Source: Aeromonas tecta
GTDB lineage: Bacteria > Pseudomonadota > Gammaproteobacteria > Enterobacterales > Aeromonadaceae
Assembly (NCBI RefSeq): GCF_000820185.1
Contig: NZ_CDCA01000028.1
Span: 124,001-188,000 of the forward strand
Direction: 5' to 3'
Length of the DNA stretch: 64,000 nt
The notes under the pieces were generated by a model. That model saw only the letters and a program-made list of their open reading frames with translations. It was not told where the DNA came from and searched no databases. Of the stretch, positions 46,287-54,588 are shown piece after piece (the stretch's first letter is position 1; every line of letters begins with the position of its first letter). A program made the position numbers and the translations under genes.

Positions 46287-46496
46287 ATGATCTGGATAGT
46301 GCGAGGCTTGCTGCTGGTGGGGTTGCTGGCGGTGCTGGGCTGGGGTCAGGACAAGGCGTATGGCATCTGGAGCCTGAGTTTTCTGCTGGCCGCCTGGGTC
46401 ATGCTGGAGCCCAAGCTGAGGCCGGTGTTGATCCTGCTGCCCGTCGCAGGCATGACGGGGGTGGTCGCCTTGCTCTGGCAGCACAGCTGGCTGTAG
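46287..46496 (+). CDS. Small membrane protein under a Fur box
   Basis: 69 residues with three likely hydrophobic segments (about 1-18, 27-40 and 46-66). GATAAGGATATTCACC, with AAGGAT about eight bases before the ATG, supplies a ribosome site. I recognise no family. The perfect Fur box just upstream suggests iron starvation induction, so a role in iron or haem acquisition or membrane adaptation is possible. An alternative overlapping frame (46199-46507) is rejected. Confidence 0.7.
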   Translation: MIWIVRGLLLVGLLAVLGWGQDKAYGIWSLSFLLAAWVMLEPKLRPVLILLPVAGMTGVVALLWQHSWL

Positions 46497-46510
46497 CTGC
46501 CGGGTAGCCG

Positions 46511-46777
46511 TCAGCGGTAAGGGATTGCCTGAATCTTGTCGTGGGCTTGGCTCAATGCCTCGATCACCTTCTGCTCCATCTCGGTGCGCTGGGCATCACT
46601 CGTGAAGTAGATCATGTCGACGCTGTGACGGATGTAGTGGCTGGGGAGCTGATTCAGGGTGAGGCAGCAGAGATCGGCTAGCTGGTGAGAGGTCAAGGTC
46701 TGGTCAAGACCCTGTTTTTCTATCTCTTTGAGCACCAGATGTTCATAGAAGTTGTGAATATCGGTATCCAGGATCAT
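46511..46777 (-). CDS. ComFB-like protein
   Basis: 88 residues. ILDTDIHNFYEHLVLKEIEKQG at the start and DLCCLTLNQLPSHYIRHSVD in the middle match the ComFB (PF10719) family, including the LPxxYxRH segment. ComFB proteins of cyanobacteria and other bacteria have been reported to bind cyclic dinucleotides, including c-di-GMP. Start 46777 aligns with family members; the frame is open upstream to 46909 but overlaps a terminator. Encoded downstream of the tRNA-Leu array; unlikely to be cotranscribed because a terminator intervenes. Confidence 0.68.
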   Translation of the reverse strand: MILDTDIHNFYEHLVLKEIEKQGLDQTLTSHQLADLCCLTLNQLPSHYIRHSVDMIYFTSDAQRTEMEQKVIEALSQAHDKIQAIPYR

Positions 46778-46831
46778 CGATAGCCCTCGTCCATGATGTT
46801 GAAGTATCAACAGCATAGCCGCGCAGACAGA

Positions 46832-46870
46832 AAAAACAAAAGGCCCATAACTTGCGTTATGGGCCTTTTG
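46832..46870 (-). terminator. Terminator of the tRNA-Leu array
   Basis: 14-bp stem AAAAGGCCCATAAC/GTTATGGGCCTTTT with TTGC loop; on the minus strand it is followed by a long T-rich run (TTTTGTTTTTT). Confidence 0.92.
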
Positions 46871-46879
46871 CAGAATAGA

Positions 46880-46965
46880 TGGTGCGAAGAGAGGGACTCG
46901 AACCCTCACATCCGTGGGACACTAACACCTGAAGCTAGCGCGTCTACCAATTCCGCCACCTTCGC
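46880..46965 (-). tRNA. tRNA-Leu (CAG), copy 5 (last transcribed)
   Basis: 86-nt class II tRNA from GCGAAGG to CTTCGC-ACCA, anticodon CAG in CTTCAGGTG, long variable arm. Confidence 0.97.
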
Positions 46966-47034
46966 ACACTGTTTTTCTCCAGCAGTTTTTAAATGCGGTT
47001 GGACGCATTGCTCTGTTTTAACATGTCAGAATCA

Positions 47035-47120
47035 TGGTGCGAAGAGAGGGACTCGAACCCTCACACCCGGGGGGCACTAACACCTGAAGCTAGCGCGTCT
47101 ACCAATTCCGCCACCTTCGC
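47035..47120 (-). tRNA. tRNA-Leu (CAG), copy 4, variant arm
   Basis: As the other copies but with a different variable arm (GTGCCCCCCGGGTGTG instead of GTCCCACGGATGTG). Base pairing of the arm is retained, so the tRNA should still fold. Confidence 0.96.
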
Positions 47121-47165
47121 ACATCGGGTTATCAGTCTGGATTTACATGCTGTCTGATAAAAGCA

Positions 47166-47251
47166 TGGTGCGAAGAGAGGGACTCGAACCCTCACATCCG
47201 TGGGACACTAACACCTGAAGCTAGCGCGTCTACCAATTCCGCCACCTTCGC
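47166..47251 (-). tRNA. tRNA-Leu (CAG), copy 3
   Basis: Same 86-nt sequence as copy 5. Its 5' spacer is nearly the same as that of copy 4. Confidence 0.97.
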
Positions 47252-47295
47252 ACATTGGGTCATCAGTCTGGATTTACATGCTGTCTGATAAAGCA

Positions 47296-47381
47296 TGGTG
47301 CGAAGAGAGGGACTCGAACCCTCACATCCGTGGGACACTAACACCTGAAGCTAGCGCGTCTACCAATTCCGCCACCTTCGC
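47296..47381 (-). tRNA. tRNA-Leu (CAG), copy 2
   Basis: Same 86-nt sequence. The spacer after it repeats the GTCATCAGTCTGGATTTACA block seen after copy 3. Confidence 0.97.
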
Positions 47382-47432
47382 ACATTGTCATCAATCTTGT
47401 TTTACATGCCATCGATGGAGCATGTTGCAGTA

Positions 47433-47518
47433 TGGTGCGAAGAGAGGGACTCGAACCCTCACATCCGTGGGACACTAACACCTGAAGCTAGCGCGTCTAC
47501 CAATTCCGCCACCTTCGC
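47433..47518 (-). tRNA. tRNA-Leu (CAG), copy 1 (first transcribed)
   Basis: Same 86-nt sequence. First after the promoter at 47535-47562. Confidence 0.97.
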
Positions 47519-47534
47519 ATCACTGCGGTCGGGG

Positions 47535-47562
47535 ATTTTATAGAGTTTTGGGGGGGCGTCAA
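47535..47562 (-). promoter_or_regulatory. Promoter of the tRNA-Leu array
   Basis: On the minus strand TTGACG (47562-47557), 16-bp spacer and TAAAAT (47540-47535). The GC-rich discriminator after the -10 (CCCCGACCGC) is typical of stringently controlled stable-RNA promoters. Confidence 0.75.
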
Positions 47563-47629
47563 CAGCCAAAGGGGACTTTTTTCGCTGTTGACGGATAAAG
47601 CCGCGCTAAGGGCACAAAACTTCAGCAAA

Positions 47630-49096
47630 TCAGCGTCGAACCGGGGCCAGCGCATCCCGATACATCTGCTCGTACTGGATCACAGAATCAGCCCAGTTGA
47701 AGCGGGTATGCATGGCATTGCGTTGTACCTGAGCGAAGCGGTCAGGATCTTGCAGATAGTGGAGCAGGCTGCGGCGCATGGCATCGAGCAGGGTGCTGGC
47801 GGTGGGATCGTTGAAGCAAAAACCGGTGGCCAGCGCCGGGTCGGCAGCCCAGTCCACCACAGTGTCCTTCAGGCCGCCGACGGCCCGCACCAGCGGCAGG
47901 GTGCCATAGGCGAGGCTGTACATCTGGTTGAGCCCGCAGGGCTCGAACAGCGAAGGCATCAGGAAGAAGTCGGCGCCAGCCTCTACCAGGTGAGCCAGCC
48001 GGTCGTCATAGGCGTTGATGAAGGCGAACTTGTCCGGGTGCTGTTGGGCGATGGCCTGCAACTGGGCGGCGAGGGAAGGATCGCCTGAGCCGACGATAAC
48101 CATCTGCACCTGGTGCTGCAGGAATTTGTCCAGGGTCGGGATCAGCAGGTGCACCCCTTTCTGTTCTGTCAGGCGACATACCATGCCATAAATTGGCAAA
48201 TTTTCAGCAGAAAGTCCTACTTCCTGTTGCAACGTCTGTTTGCAGACCCGCTTGCCGGCCAGCTGGTCAACGTCATAGGTGGCGGGCAGCAGGGCATCGG
48301 ATGCGGGATCCCAGTCCTGATAGTCGCAGCCGTTGAGGATGCCGCACAGATCGTTTGCCCGTTGCTGGAACACGCTGGCCATACCGTGGGCGCCCAGGTG
48401 AGTGAGCAGCTCGTTGGCATAGTTGGGGCTGACTGCATTGATCTTGTCGGCATAGAGCACCCCGCATTTGAGCAGGTTGACGTGGCCGTAGTCGTAGTTG
48501 ATGCGCTGCTCGTAGTCCGCTATCTCGGGCACGGCCCAGAACTGCTGGCGATCGAATATCCCCTGAAACGCCGCATTGTGGATGCTGATCACCGATCGGG
48601 TGCGTTGGAAGAAGGGATTCTGGGCATGCCGGGTCTTGAGCAGTAGCGGCAACAGGCCGGTGTGCCAGTCATTGCAGTGGGCAATGTCGGGCGCAAAGTT
48701 GAGCTGCTCGCAGGCATGCAGGGCGGCCGCGGCCAGGAAGGCGAAACGCTCACCATTGTCGGGATAGGCCTGATTGTGCTCGGCATAGAGCTGGGACCGC
48801 TCAAAATATTGCGGGCAATCGAGCAGGTAGACGCAGATCCCGTCCAGCTCCAGCTGATAGATGCGATAGCTGATATCGGCTCTGTCCGGCGGAGTGGGCA
48901 GCCAGCGCGAGGCGATGAGCTTGGCCTCGTCCCGGCGCTTGAGTGTCTTATAGAAGGGCAGGATGATGCGAACATCGTGGCTCTGCCGGGCCAGATACAG
49001 TGGCAGGGCTCTGGCCACATCCGCCAGACCCCCGGTCTTCACCAGCCCCTCAACCTCCGAGGCAACAAACAGGATTTTCAGTGGGTTAATAGCCAA
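47630..49096 (-). CDS. glgA: Glycogen synthase
   Basis: 488-residue GT5 enzyme extending alpha-1,4-glucan from ADP-glucose. N-terminal KILFVASEVEGLVKTGGLADV has the KTGGL nucleotide loop; SLFEPCGLNQMYSLAYGTLP near the end is the C-terminal donor site. Start is the TTG at 49096: GGGAG precedes it by six bases, it overlaps the glgC stop by 11 nt, and translation begins MAINPLKILF. No upstream ATG fits homology. Forms the glgCA operon. Confidence 0.92.
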   Translation of the reverse strand: MAINPLKILFVASEVEGLVKTGGLADVARALPLYLARQSHDVRIILPFYKTLKRRDEAKLIASRWLPTPPDRADISYRIYQLELDGICVYLLDCPQYFERSQLYAEHNQAYPDNGERFAFLAAAALHACEQLNFAPDIAHCNDWHTGLLPLLLKTRHAQNPFFQRTRSVISIHNAAFQGIFDRQQFWAVPEIADYEQRINYDYGHVNLLKCGVLYADKINAVSPNYANELLTHLGAHGMASVFQQRANDLCGILNGCDYQDWDPASDALLPATYDVDQLAGKRVCKQTLQQEVGLSAENLPIYGMVCRLTEQKGVHLLIPTLDKFLQHQVQMVIVGSGDPSLAAQLQAIAQQHPDKFAFINAYDDRLAHLVEAGADFFLMPSLFEPCGLNQMYSLAYGTLPLVRAVGGLKDTVVDWAADPALATGFCFNDPTASTLLDAMRRSLLHYLQDPDRFAQVQRNAMHTRFNWADSVIQYEQMYRDALAPVRR

Positions 49097-50303
49097 CTCT
49101 TGCTCCCTTAGGTACCACGACGATACCGCCTTCGGATACGGTAAACCTCTCTCTGTCATGGTCCAGATTTTCACCGATCACGGTGCCGGGTGCAATTTCA
49201 ACATTTTTATCGATGATGGCACGCCGAATTGAGCAGCCCTCACCTATCTTCACATCCCCCAACAGCACGGATTCACTGATGTGGCTGCAGGCGCCTATGT
49301 TGCAGCTAAAGCCCAGGATGGAACGCTGGATCTGGCTGCCCTGGATGAAACATCCGCCGGAGATCAAGGAGTTGGCTATCTTGACTTTGCACTCGTCGGT
49401 GTCGATGAAGGTGGCTGGCGGCAGCGGCGGGTAGTGGGTGTGCAGCGGCCACTTGCGGTTGTAGAGCGAGAAGGGCGCATCGTCGGCGACCAGGTCCATG
49501 TGCGCCTGCCAATAGGAATCCAGCGTACCCACGTCACGCCAGTAGACGTTGGGTTTCTCGCCCGGGATCACGTTGCTGCTGTAGTCGTAGACATAGACAG
49601 GGGTGCGCGGGTAGAGGCTAGGGATGATGTCCTTGCCGAAATCGTGGCTGGAGTTCTCCTCGGCGGCATCCCGTTTCAACTCGCGGTACAGCGTCTCGGT
49701 CTCGAAGATGTAGTTGCCCATGGAGACCAGAGCCTGGGTGGGATCCCCCGGGATGTGCTTGGGATGCTTGGGTTTTTCCTCAAAGCCAATCATCCGTCCT
49801 TCCTGATCCACTTCGATCACCCCGAAGGCGCTCGCCTCCTCGATGGGCATGCGCAGCGCGGCGACCGTCATGGCGGCCGCCTTCTGCTTGTGGAAGGAGA
49901 CCATCTGGCTCACATCCATCTTGTAGATGTGGTCTGAGCCGAAGATGCAGACATGCTCGGGATCCGAGGTTTCGATGAAGCGCAGATTCTGGTAGATGGC
50001 GTCGGCGGTGCCGTCATACCAGCGCTTGCCCATCCGCATCTGGGCCGGGATGGGGTCGATGAAACGATCGGTGATACCAACGATGTTCCAGCCCTTCTTC
50101 ATGTGCAGATAGAGGGACTGGGACTTGAATTGGGTGAGCACGTAGATGCGCAGGAAGTCGGCGTTGACGAAGTTGTTGAGGACGAAGTCGATCAAGCGAT
50201 AGCTGCCGCCAAAGGGGACCGAAGGCTTGCTGCGGGTGGTGGTCAATGGCTGGAGGCGAGTACCTTCGCCCCCGGCCAGAATCATGGTCAATATGCCTGC
50301 CAT
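49086..50303 (-). CDS. glgC: Glucose-1-phosphate adenylyltransferase (ADP-glucose pyrophosphorylase)
   Basis: 405 residues making ADP-glucose, the committed step of glycogen synthesis. Nucleotide loop GMILAGGEGTRLQPLT in slightly altered form (ILTMILAGGEGTRL), active-site SKPSVPFGGSYRLIDF, substrate Lys in GFEEKP, and the C-terminal left-handed helix (IGACSHISESVLLG). The N-terminus is shorter than in E. coli and resembles Vibrio-type GlgC, so allosteric control may differ. First gene of glgC-glgA. Confidence 0.94.
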   Translation of the reverse strand: MAGILTMILAGGEGTRLQPLTTTRSKPSVPFGGSYRLIDFVLNNFVNADFLRIYVLTQFKSQSLYLHMKKGWNIVGITDRFIDPIPAQMRMGKRWYDGTADAIYQNLRFIETSDPEHVCIFGSDHIYKMDVSQMVSFHKQKAAAMTVAALRMPIEEASAFGVIEVDQEGRMIGFEEKPKHPKHIPGDPTQALVSMGNYIFETETLYRELKRDAAEENSSHDFGKDIIPSLYPRTPVYVYDYSSNVIPGEKPNVYWRDVGTLDSYWQAHMDLVADDAPFSLYNRKWPLHTHYPPLPPATFIDTDECKVKIANSLISGGCFIQGSQIQRSILGFSCNIGACSHISESVLLGDVKIGEGCSIRRAIIDKNVEIAPGTVIGENLDHDRERFTVSEGGIVVVPKGARVGY

Positions 50304-50346
50304 TTGTATCTCTCTCCCTGCTTGAAAAGGTTTTCAGTCCGCTGCG

Positions 50347-50369
50347 AAAAAACACCCCTTAAGGGGTGT
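50347..50369 (-). terminator. Terminator of rsmC
   Basis: Perfect ACACCCCTT/AAGGGGTGT arms with a six-T run on the minus strand. Separates rsmC from glgC. Confidence 0.88.
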
Positions 50370-50443
50370 AAATCGTTTTCCTGGTACCTTATCAGATCCC
50401 GTCTGGCACTCTCTACTTGTTTTATTACAACAGTTAGACTTAT

Positions 50444-51472
50444 TTACACTTTGCTCAGATAGACCTTGAATTTGGCATCGCTACCGATCACTTCGGTCCG
50501 TTTGAAGTGAGTATCCAGTATAGGCTGGTATCGCAGGAAGGCATTGGCGACTATGGTCAGGTCGCCGTTGGCAGAGAGGTATCCGGGGGCCTCGGCCAGG
50601 AAGGTTTCGGTGGCGGCATAGAAGGTTTTGAGGCCGGCATGGAAGGGCGGATTCGAGACAATATGTTGGAATTTTTCGGCAATATTGGAATACACATCAG
50701 AGGCATACACCTGCCCCTTCAAACTGTTGACGGCTAGGGTACGGCGGCTGGATTCGAGTGCCAGTGCGCTGATGTCCACCATGTTGACGGTCAGCTCCGG
50801 GTTGCGCTTGGCCAGGACAGAGCCGATGACGCCGGCGCCGCAGCCGAAATCGAGCAGACGGCCGCTCATGGAGGGCACAGTGGCCAGCAGCATCTGGCTA
50901 CCGAGATCCAGCCCGTCGGCACTGAATACCCCGGGCAGCGCCATGACGGTCAGATCTGTCTCTCCGGCCCGGCACTCATAGCGGCTGAACCAGGCATCCA
51001 GCTCGAACGGCGCGACCGGCTTGCTGAGCTCGCCGTGATAGAGGGAGCAACGGCGCGCCGAATCCCGTTTGATCGGTTTCTCGCCATAAGGGGCCAGCAG
51101 CTTGTCCGCACCATTGATGCCACCCCGGTTTTCACCGGCCAGCAGCAGATCGGCGCCCGCCTCCAGCAGGGGCGTCATCATCGCCAGCAGATATTGTGCC
51201 TCGGCCTTGGCCTTGGGCATCAGCAACAACAGGGCATCGAAGCGAGGGGCGCCCCCGAGCTGGTGGTCGAACAGGATGTTGTTGCCCAGAGCAGCTTGCT
51301 GACCGCGGTAGTAGCAATAATCGGTGGTGAAGACCGTCAGACTATCGGTCAGTTCGGCCAGCTGGCGCGGGTAGTCATCCTCCAGGGCGCCGCAGATCAA
51401 TAGCCGCTTGCCGACAAAGAGGGCTTGGTTACGTTCCAGCATCTGGCTGACGGCACTGATAGGACGGCTCAT
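50444..51472 (-). CDS. rsmC: 16S rRNA (guanine-1207 N2)-methyltransferase
   Basis: 342 residues, a tandem methyltransferase with an inactive N-terminal domain and a catalytic C-terminal domain. SAM motif [16 protein letters not shown] (about 200-215) and the catalytic NPPFHAG motif ([10 protein letters not shown], about 276-285) are intact. Modifies G1207 of 16S rRNA in the 30S subunit. An 8-bp inverted repeat GCGGCCAT/ATGGCCGC with TATAC between arms lies just upstream of the start. Confidence 0.93.
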   Translation of the reverse strand: MSRPISAVSQMLERNQALFVGKRLLICGALEDDYPRQLAELTDSLTVFTTDYCYYRGQQAALGNNILFDHQLGGAPRFDALLLLMPKAKAEAQYLLAMMTPLLEAGADLLLAGENRGGINGADKLLAPYGEKPIKRDSARRCSLYHGELSKPVAPFELDAWFSRYECRAGETDLTVMALPGVFSADGLDLGSQMLLATVPSMSGRLLDFGCGAGVIGSVLAKRNPELTVNMVDISALALESSRRTLAVNSLKGQVYASDVYSNIAEKFQHIVSNPPFHAGLKTFYAATETFLAEAPGYLSANGDLTIVANAFLRYQPILDTHFKRTEVIGSDAKFKVYLSKV

Positions 51473-51523
51473 TGTGTCTCTCCACGCAATTTTGGGCGGC
51501 CATTATACATGGCCGCTTTCGCC

Positions 51524-51552
51524 TTGACATTTATGCCGTGTTACCGAAATAT
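51524..51552 (+). promoter_or_regulatory. Candidate promoter of the dapA leader
   Basis: TTGACA (51524-51529), 17-bp spacer, then AAATAT, a perfect -35 with a weak -10. It would drive a leader transcript of about 150 nt up to the terminator. Confidence 0.5.
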
Positions 51553-51679
51553 GCCAAGACACCTTATTTACCCAGAGATGATGCAATGCGGCAGCGCGTA
51601 TCGAAACGAAAGCATAAACAAAGCCCGAACCATGGGCCTGCTGACGTGCGCGCGTAACCTCTCATCCCTGAGACGATTC

Positions 51680-51714
51680 AGCCCCGGTAGCGACCCCCGT
51701 ACCGGGGCTTTTTA
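51680..51714 (+). terminator. Intrinsic terminator just upstream of dapA
   Basis: Perfect 10-bp stem AGCCCCGGTA/TACCGGGGCT with a ten-base loop and TTTTT run, 37 bp before the dapA start. There is no room for another promoter after it, so dapA must be expressed by read-through. Confidence 0.85.
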
Positions 51715-51750
51715 TTGGTCTTTTACCAGTGTTTAGGAGAAGGAAATCCC

Positions 51751-52623
51751 ATGTTTCAAGGTTCGATAGTTGCTCTGATCACCCCATTTCGGCAGGGCCA
51801 GCTGGATGAGGCCGCGCTGGTCCGTCTGGTGGAGTGGCACATAGAGCAGGGGACGCACGGCATAGTGCCGGTCGGTACCACGGGGGAGAGCCCGACCCTG
51901 ACTCACGATGAGCATTGCCGGGTGGTGGAGTTGGTGATCAAGCAGGTGGCGGGACGTGTTCCCGTCATCGCCGGCGCCGGCTCCAACAATCCGGTCGAGG
52001 CGATCGAGTACACCCGTTACGCCGAGCAGATGGGGGCGGATGCCACCCTGCACGTGGCGGGTTACTACAATCGCCCCAGCCAGGAGGGATTGTTCCATCA
52101 TTTCAAGGCGGTGCATGACGCCACCAGCAAACCGATCATCGTCTACAACATTCCGCCGCGTGCCATCGTCGATGTGCAGCCGGCGACTCTGGCCCGCCTG
52201 GCCGAGCTGCCGCGAATCGTGGGTGTGAAGGATGCCACCGGCGATCTGGCCCGCCCCTGGACCGAACGTCAGCTGATCAAGAAGCCGTTTGCCTGGCTCT
52301 CGGGCGAGGATGCCACCGCGGTTGCCTACAACATCGGTGGAGGCCAGGGCTGCATCTCGGTGACGGCCAACGTGGCCCCCAAGCTGGTGGCCGAGGTGCA
52401 GAATCTGACCCTGGCTGGCGAGTGGCAGGCTGCCCGCGAGTTGCAAGACAAGCTGATCCCGCTGCACCAGGCCATGTTCGCCGAACCTAGCCCGGCCGGC
52501 GCCAAATACGCAGTCTCCCTGCTCGGCTTGTGCAGCGAGGAGTGTCGTCTGCCGGTGATGCCGCTGTCGGAAGCGACCCGTGAGCGGATCCGCAATGCCA
52601 TGCAGGCGTTGAATTTGTTGTAA
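51751..52623 (+). CDS. dapA: 4-hydroxy-tetrahydrodipicolinate synthase
   Basis: 290 residues, (beta/alpha)8 aldolase condensing pyruvate with aspartate semialdehyde for lysine and diaminopimelate. Signature VPVGTTGESPTL (about 38-49), Tyr in VYNIPPRA, and the Schiff-base Lys in VGVKDATGD (about 158-166). ATG 51751 follows AGGAGAAGGAAATCCC; the frame is open upstream to 51715 through a terminator. Feedback residue His/Asn positions resemble the lysine-sensitive E. coli type. Confidence 0.94.
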   Translation: MFQGSIVALITPFRQGQLDEAALVRLVEWHIEQGTHGIVPVGTTGESPTLTHDEHCRVVELVIKQVAGRVPVIAGAGSNNPVEAIEYTRYAEQMGADATLHVAGYYNRPSQEGLFHHFKAVHDATSKPIIVYNIPPRAIVDVQPATLARLAELPRIVGVKDATGDLARPWTERQLIKKPFAWLSGEDATAVAYNIGGGQGCISVTANVAPKLVAEVQNLTLAGEWQAARELQDKLIPLHQAMFAEPSPAGAKYAVSLLGLCSEECRLPVMPLSEATRERIRNAMQALNLL

Positions 52624-52718
52624 AAACTGGGCTCTGGATCGCGCTTTTGAGTGTTGAGTCAGTTACTGATCCGGCTTTGCCGATATACTCGCTTGGATAC
52701 AACCAAGGATGAGCGGGC

Positions 52719-54359
52719 ATGCAGGAATGGGATCCGGAGCACTTCACCAGTTTTGAACACCTCTGCGAAGTGACGCTGGCGGCGGTCAGAGAAAAGACCG
52801 AAGCCGAGCAGATCTATCTGTGGCTGCGGGCGCCAACGCCCCAGCTCTACTGTTACCGGCCAGAGCTGGGATTGCTCTGCCTTGACATCGACGATCTCGT
52901 TGCCCTCGATCTCCCCCTCCTCTTCATCGAACGTTCCCTCGATCTCGGCCAGTTACTGGTGGAGCAAATAGCGCCGCCCCACGCGCTCTGGGACAACGTC
53001 GAGCCGGAAACCCCACGGCTGCGTGCCAGCTTCCCACTCAAGCGTCATCAGGGATTGGAAGCCGTGGTCTATCTGGAGACCCGACGTCGCATCGATCGCC
53101 TGCCAACGCGCCAGCAGCAGAGCATCCAGCTGCTGATGCACTACCTCGCCGCCGAGCTGGAGAGCCGACGGCTCGCCGGCCAGGTCAGTCTGGAGCGGGA
53201 TCAACGGCTCCACACCCAGGCCGATCTCGTTCGCAGTCAGGCTCTGCAGGATGCCTTCCTCTGCATGTTGCAGGCGTTGCATCAGGTGGGGGTCAAGCTG
53301 TCTCGCTGCGACAACGAAGACAGTCTGTTGCACGATGCGGTGGCCCTTGCCCGTAAGGAGCTGCAATTCGATCGCATCGCCATCTTCCTGATCGACAGCG
53401 ACTGCAAGACCATGCAGGGCACCTGGGGCACCAACGAGGCGGGTGAGCTGGTCGACGAGCGTCATTTTATCAGCCCCATCCCGGATCACCCCACGGTGCA
53501 GGAGGCGCTACGGCGCAAGGATTATGTACTGGTGCTGGAAGATGCCCCGCTCTATTACGAGAAGCAGGAGGTTGGGCGCGGCTGGAATGCCATGGTGTCC
53601 CTGTGGGACGGGGCTACCCCGATCGGCTGGATTGCGGCCGACAACCTGCTCTGGCGTCGCCCGCTCAAGACGTATCAGAGCGAGATCTTCAAGCAGTACG
53701 CCGCCGTGCTCTCCCAACTGCTGATCCGCCAGCGTACCCAGGCCACACTAGAGCGTTTCAACCGGGAGTTGGAGCAGAGGGTACAGGAGCGGACCCGACA
53801 ACTGGCCGATTCCAACCGGGAGCTGGAGGAGGCCAACCGGCGGCTCTCCCTGCTGTCGCTGGAGGATCCCCTGACCGGGATCGCCAACCGCCGCCAGTGG
53901 GATATCACCATGGAGCGGGAGTGGGAACGAGCCCGTCGCCATCAGGGGGTGTTGGCGGTGCTGATGATCGATGTGGACGAGTTCAAGTCCTACAACGATC
54001 GCTTCGGCCACGGCAAGGGAGATCAATGCCTGCAACGGGTGGCAGCGCTGCTGCAGGAGACGGAGCGACGCCGGACCAATCTGGTGGCCCGTTATGGTGG
54101 TGAGGAGTTTGTGATCCTGCTGTGTGCGCCCCAGCCGGGAGAGGCGGAGCGCTTGGCCTCGCAGATCCACCAGGGGCTCGAGCAGCTGCAGATCGCACAC
54201 CCGGCCTCTCGGGTGGCGGCGATGCTCACGGTCAGCATTGGTTTTAGTTATCTCATCCCTTCCTCGGACAAGAGCTGGCAGACACTGACCGAGCAGGCGG
54301 ATCAGGCGCTCTATCTTGCCAAGTCACAGGGGCGGGCCTGCTCCCTGGCATATCGCTGA
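52719..54359 (+). CDS. GAF-GGDEF diguanylate cyclase with degenerate inhibitory site
   Basis: 546 residues. Unassigned N-terminal region (1-170), a GAF domain (about 185-345), a coiled-coil linker (LERFNRELEQRVQERTRQLA, about 350-370), then a GGDEF domain with active-site GGEEF (460-464). The I-site normally RxxD reads R451-R-T-N454, so Asp is Asn and product feedback inhibition may be lost. No transmembrane segment, so the sensor is cytoplasmic. AAGGA precedes ATG 52719. Makes c-di-GMP; opposes the EAL enzymes elsewhere in the window. Confidence 0.9.
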   Translation: MQEWDPEHFTSFEHLCEVTLAAVREKTEAEQIYLWLRAPTPQLYCYRPELGLLCLDIDDLVALDLPLLFIERSLDLGQLLVEQIAPPHALWDNVEPETPRLRASFPLKRHQGLEAVVYLETRRRIDRLPTRQQQSIQLLMHYLAAELESRRLAGQVSLERDQRLHTQADLVRSQALQDAFLCMLQALHQVGVKLSRCDNEDSLLHDAVALARKELQFDRIAIFLIDSDCKTMQGTWGTNEAGELVDERHFISPIPDHPTVQEALRRKDYVLVLEDAPLYYEKQEVGRGWNAMVSLWDGATPIGWIAADNLLWRRPLKTYQSEIFKQYAAVLSQLLIRQRTQATLERFNRELEQRVQERTRQLADSNRELEEANRRLSLLSLEDPLTGIANRRQWDITMEREWERARRHQGVLAVLMIDVDEFKSYNDRFGHGKGDQCLQRVAALLQETERRRTNLVARYGGEEFVILLCAPQPGEAERLASQIHQGLEQLQIAHPASRVAAMLTVSIGFSYLIPSSDKSWQTLTEQADQALYLAKSQGRACSLAYR

Positions 54360-54364
54360 ACCCG

Positions 54365-54390
54365 GGGCTGCGGGTCTCTCCGCAGCCCTC
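54365..54390 (+). terminator. Hairpin after the diguanylate cyclase gene
   Basis: GGGCTGCGG/CCGCAGCCC, 9-bp stem and six-base loop, followed by TCTTCCC. Probable terminator with a weak T-run. Confidence 0.6.
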
Positions 54391-54588
54391 TTCCCATCTT
54401 CTATATGCTCTTCATCGCAGCGATCCCGAGATCGTTAATGCATCGCCATGCCCGGTCCTGTTGGCGGTAGCCGCGACTTTGTTTGGCCATAAATGTGGGG
54501 GCAAGCGTTTCCCGGCATTTGGCTCGTGGCGATGGGAGACGGCTCTGGCTAGAATGGGGGCCCATTTTCACAAGACAGATCCTGCACC

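Noticed and set aside
46793..47478. Short plus-strand ORFs containing CEERDSNPHI
   Set aside because: These are translations across the complement of tRNA-Leu genes, a familiar annotation artefact.
51530..51715. Lysine riboswitch upstream of dapA
   Set aside because: No recognisable conserved core of that riboswitch was seen; only a leader with a terminal hairpin can be supported.
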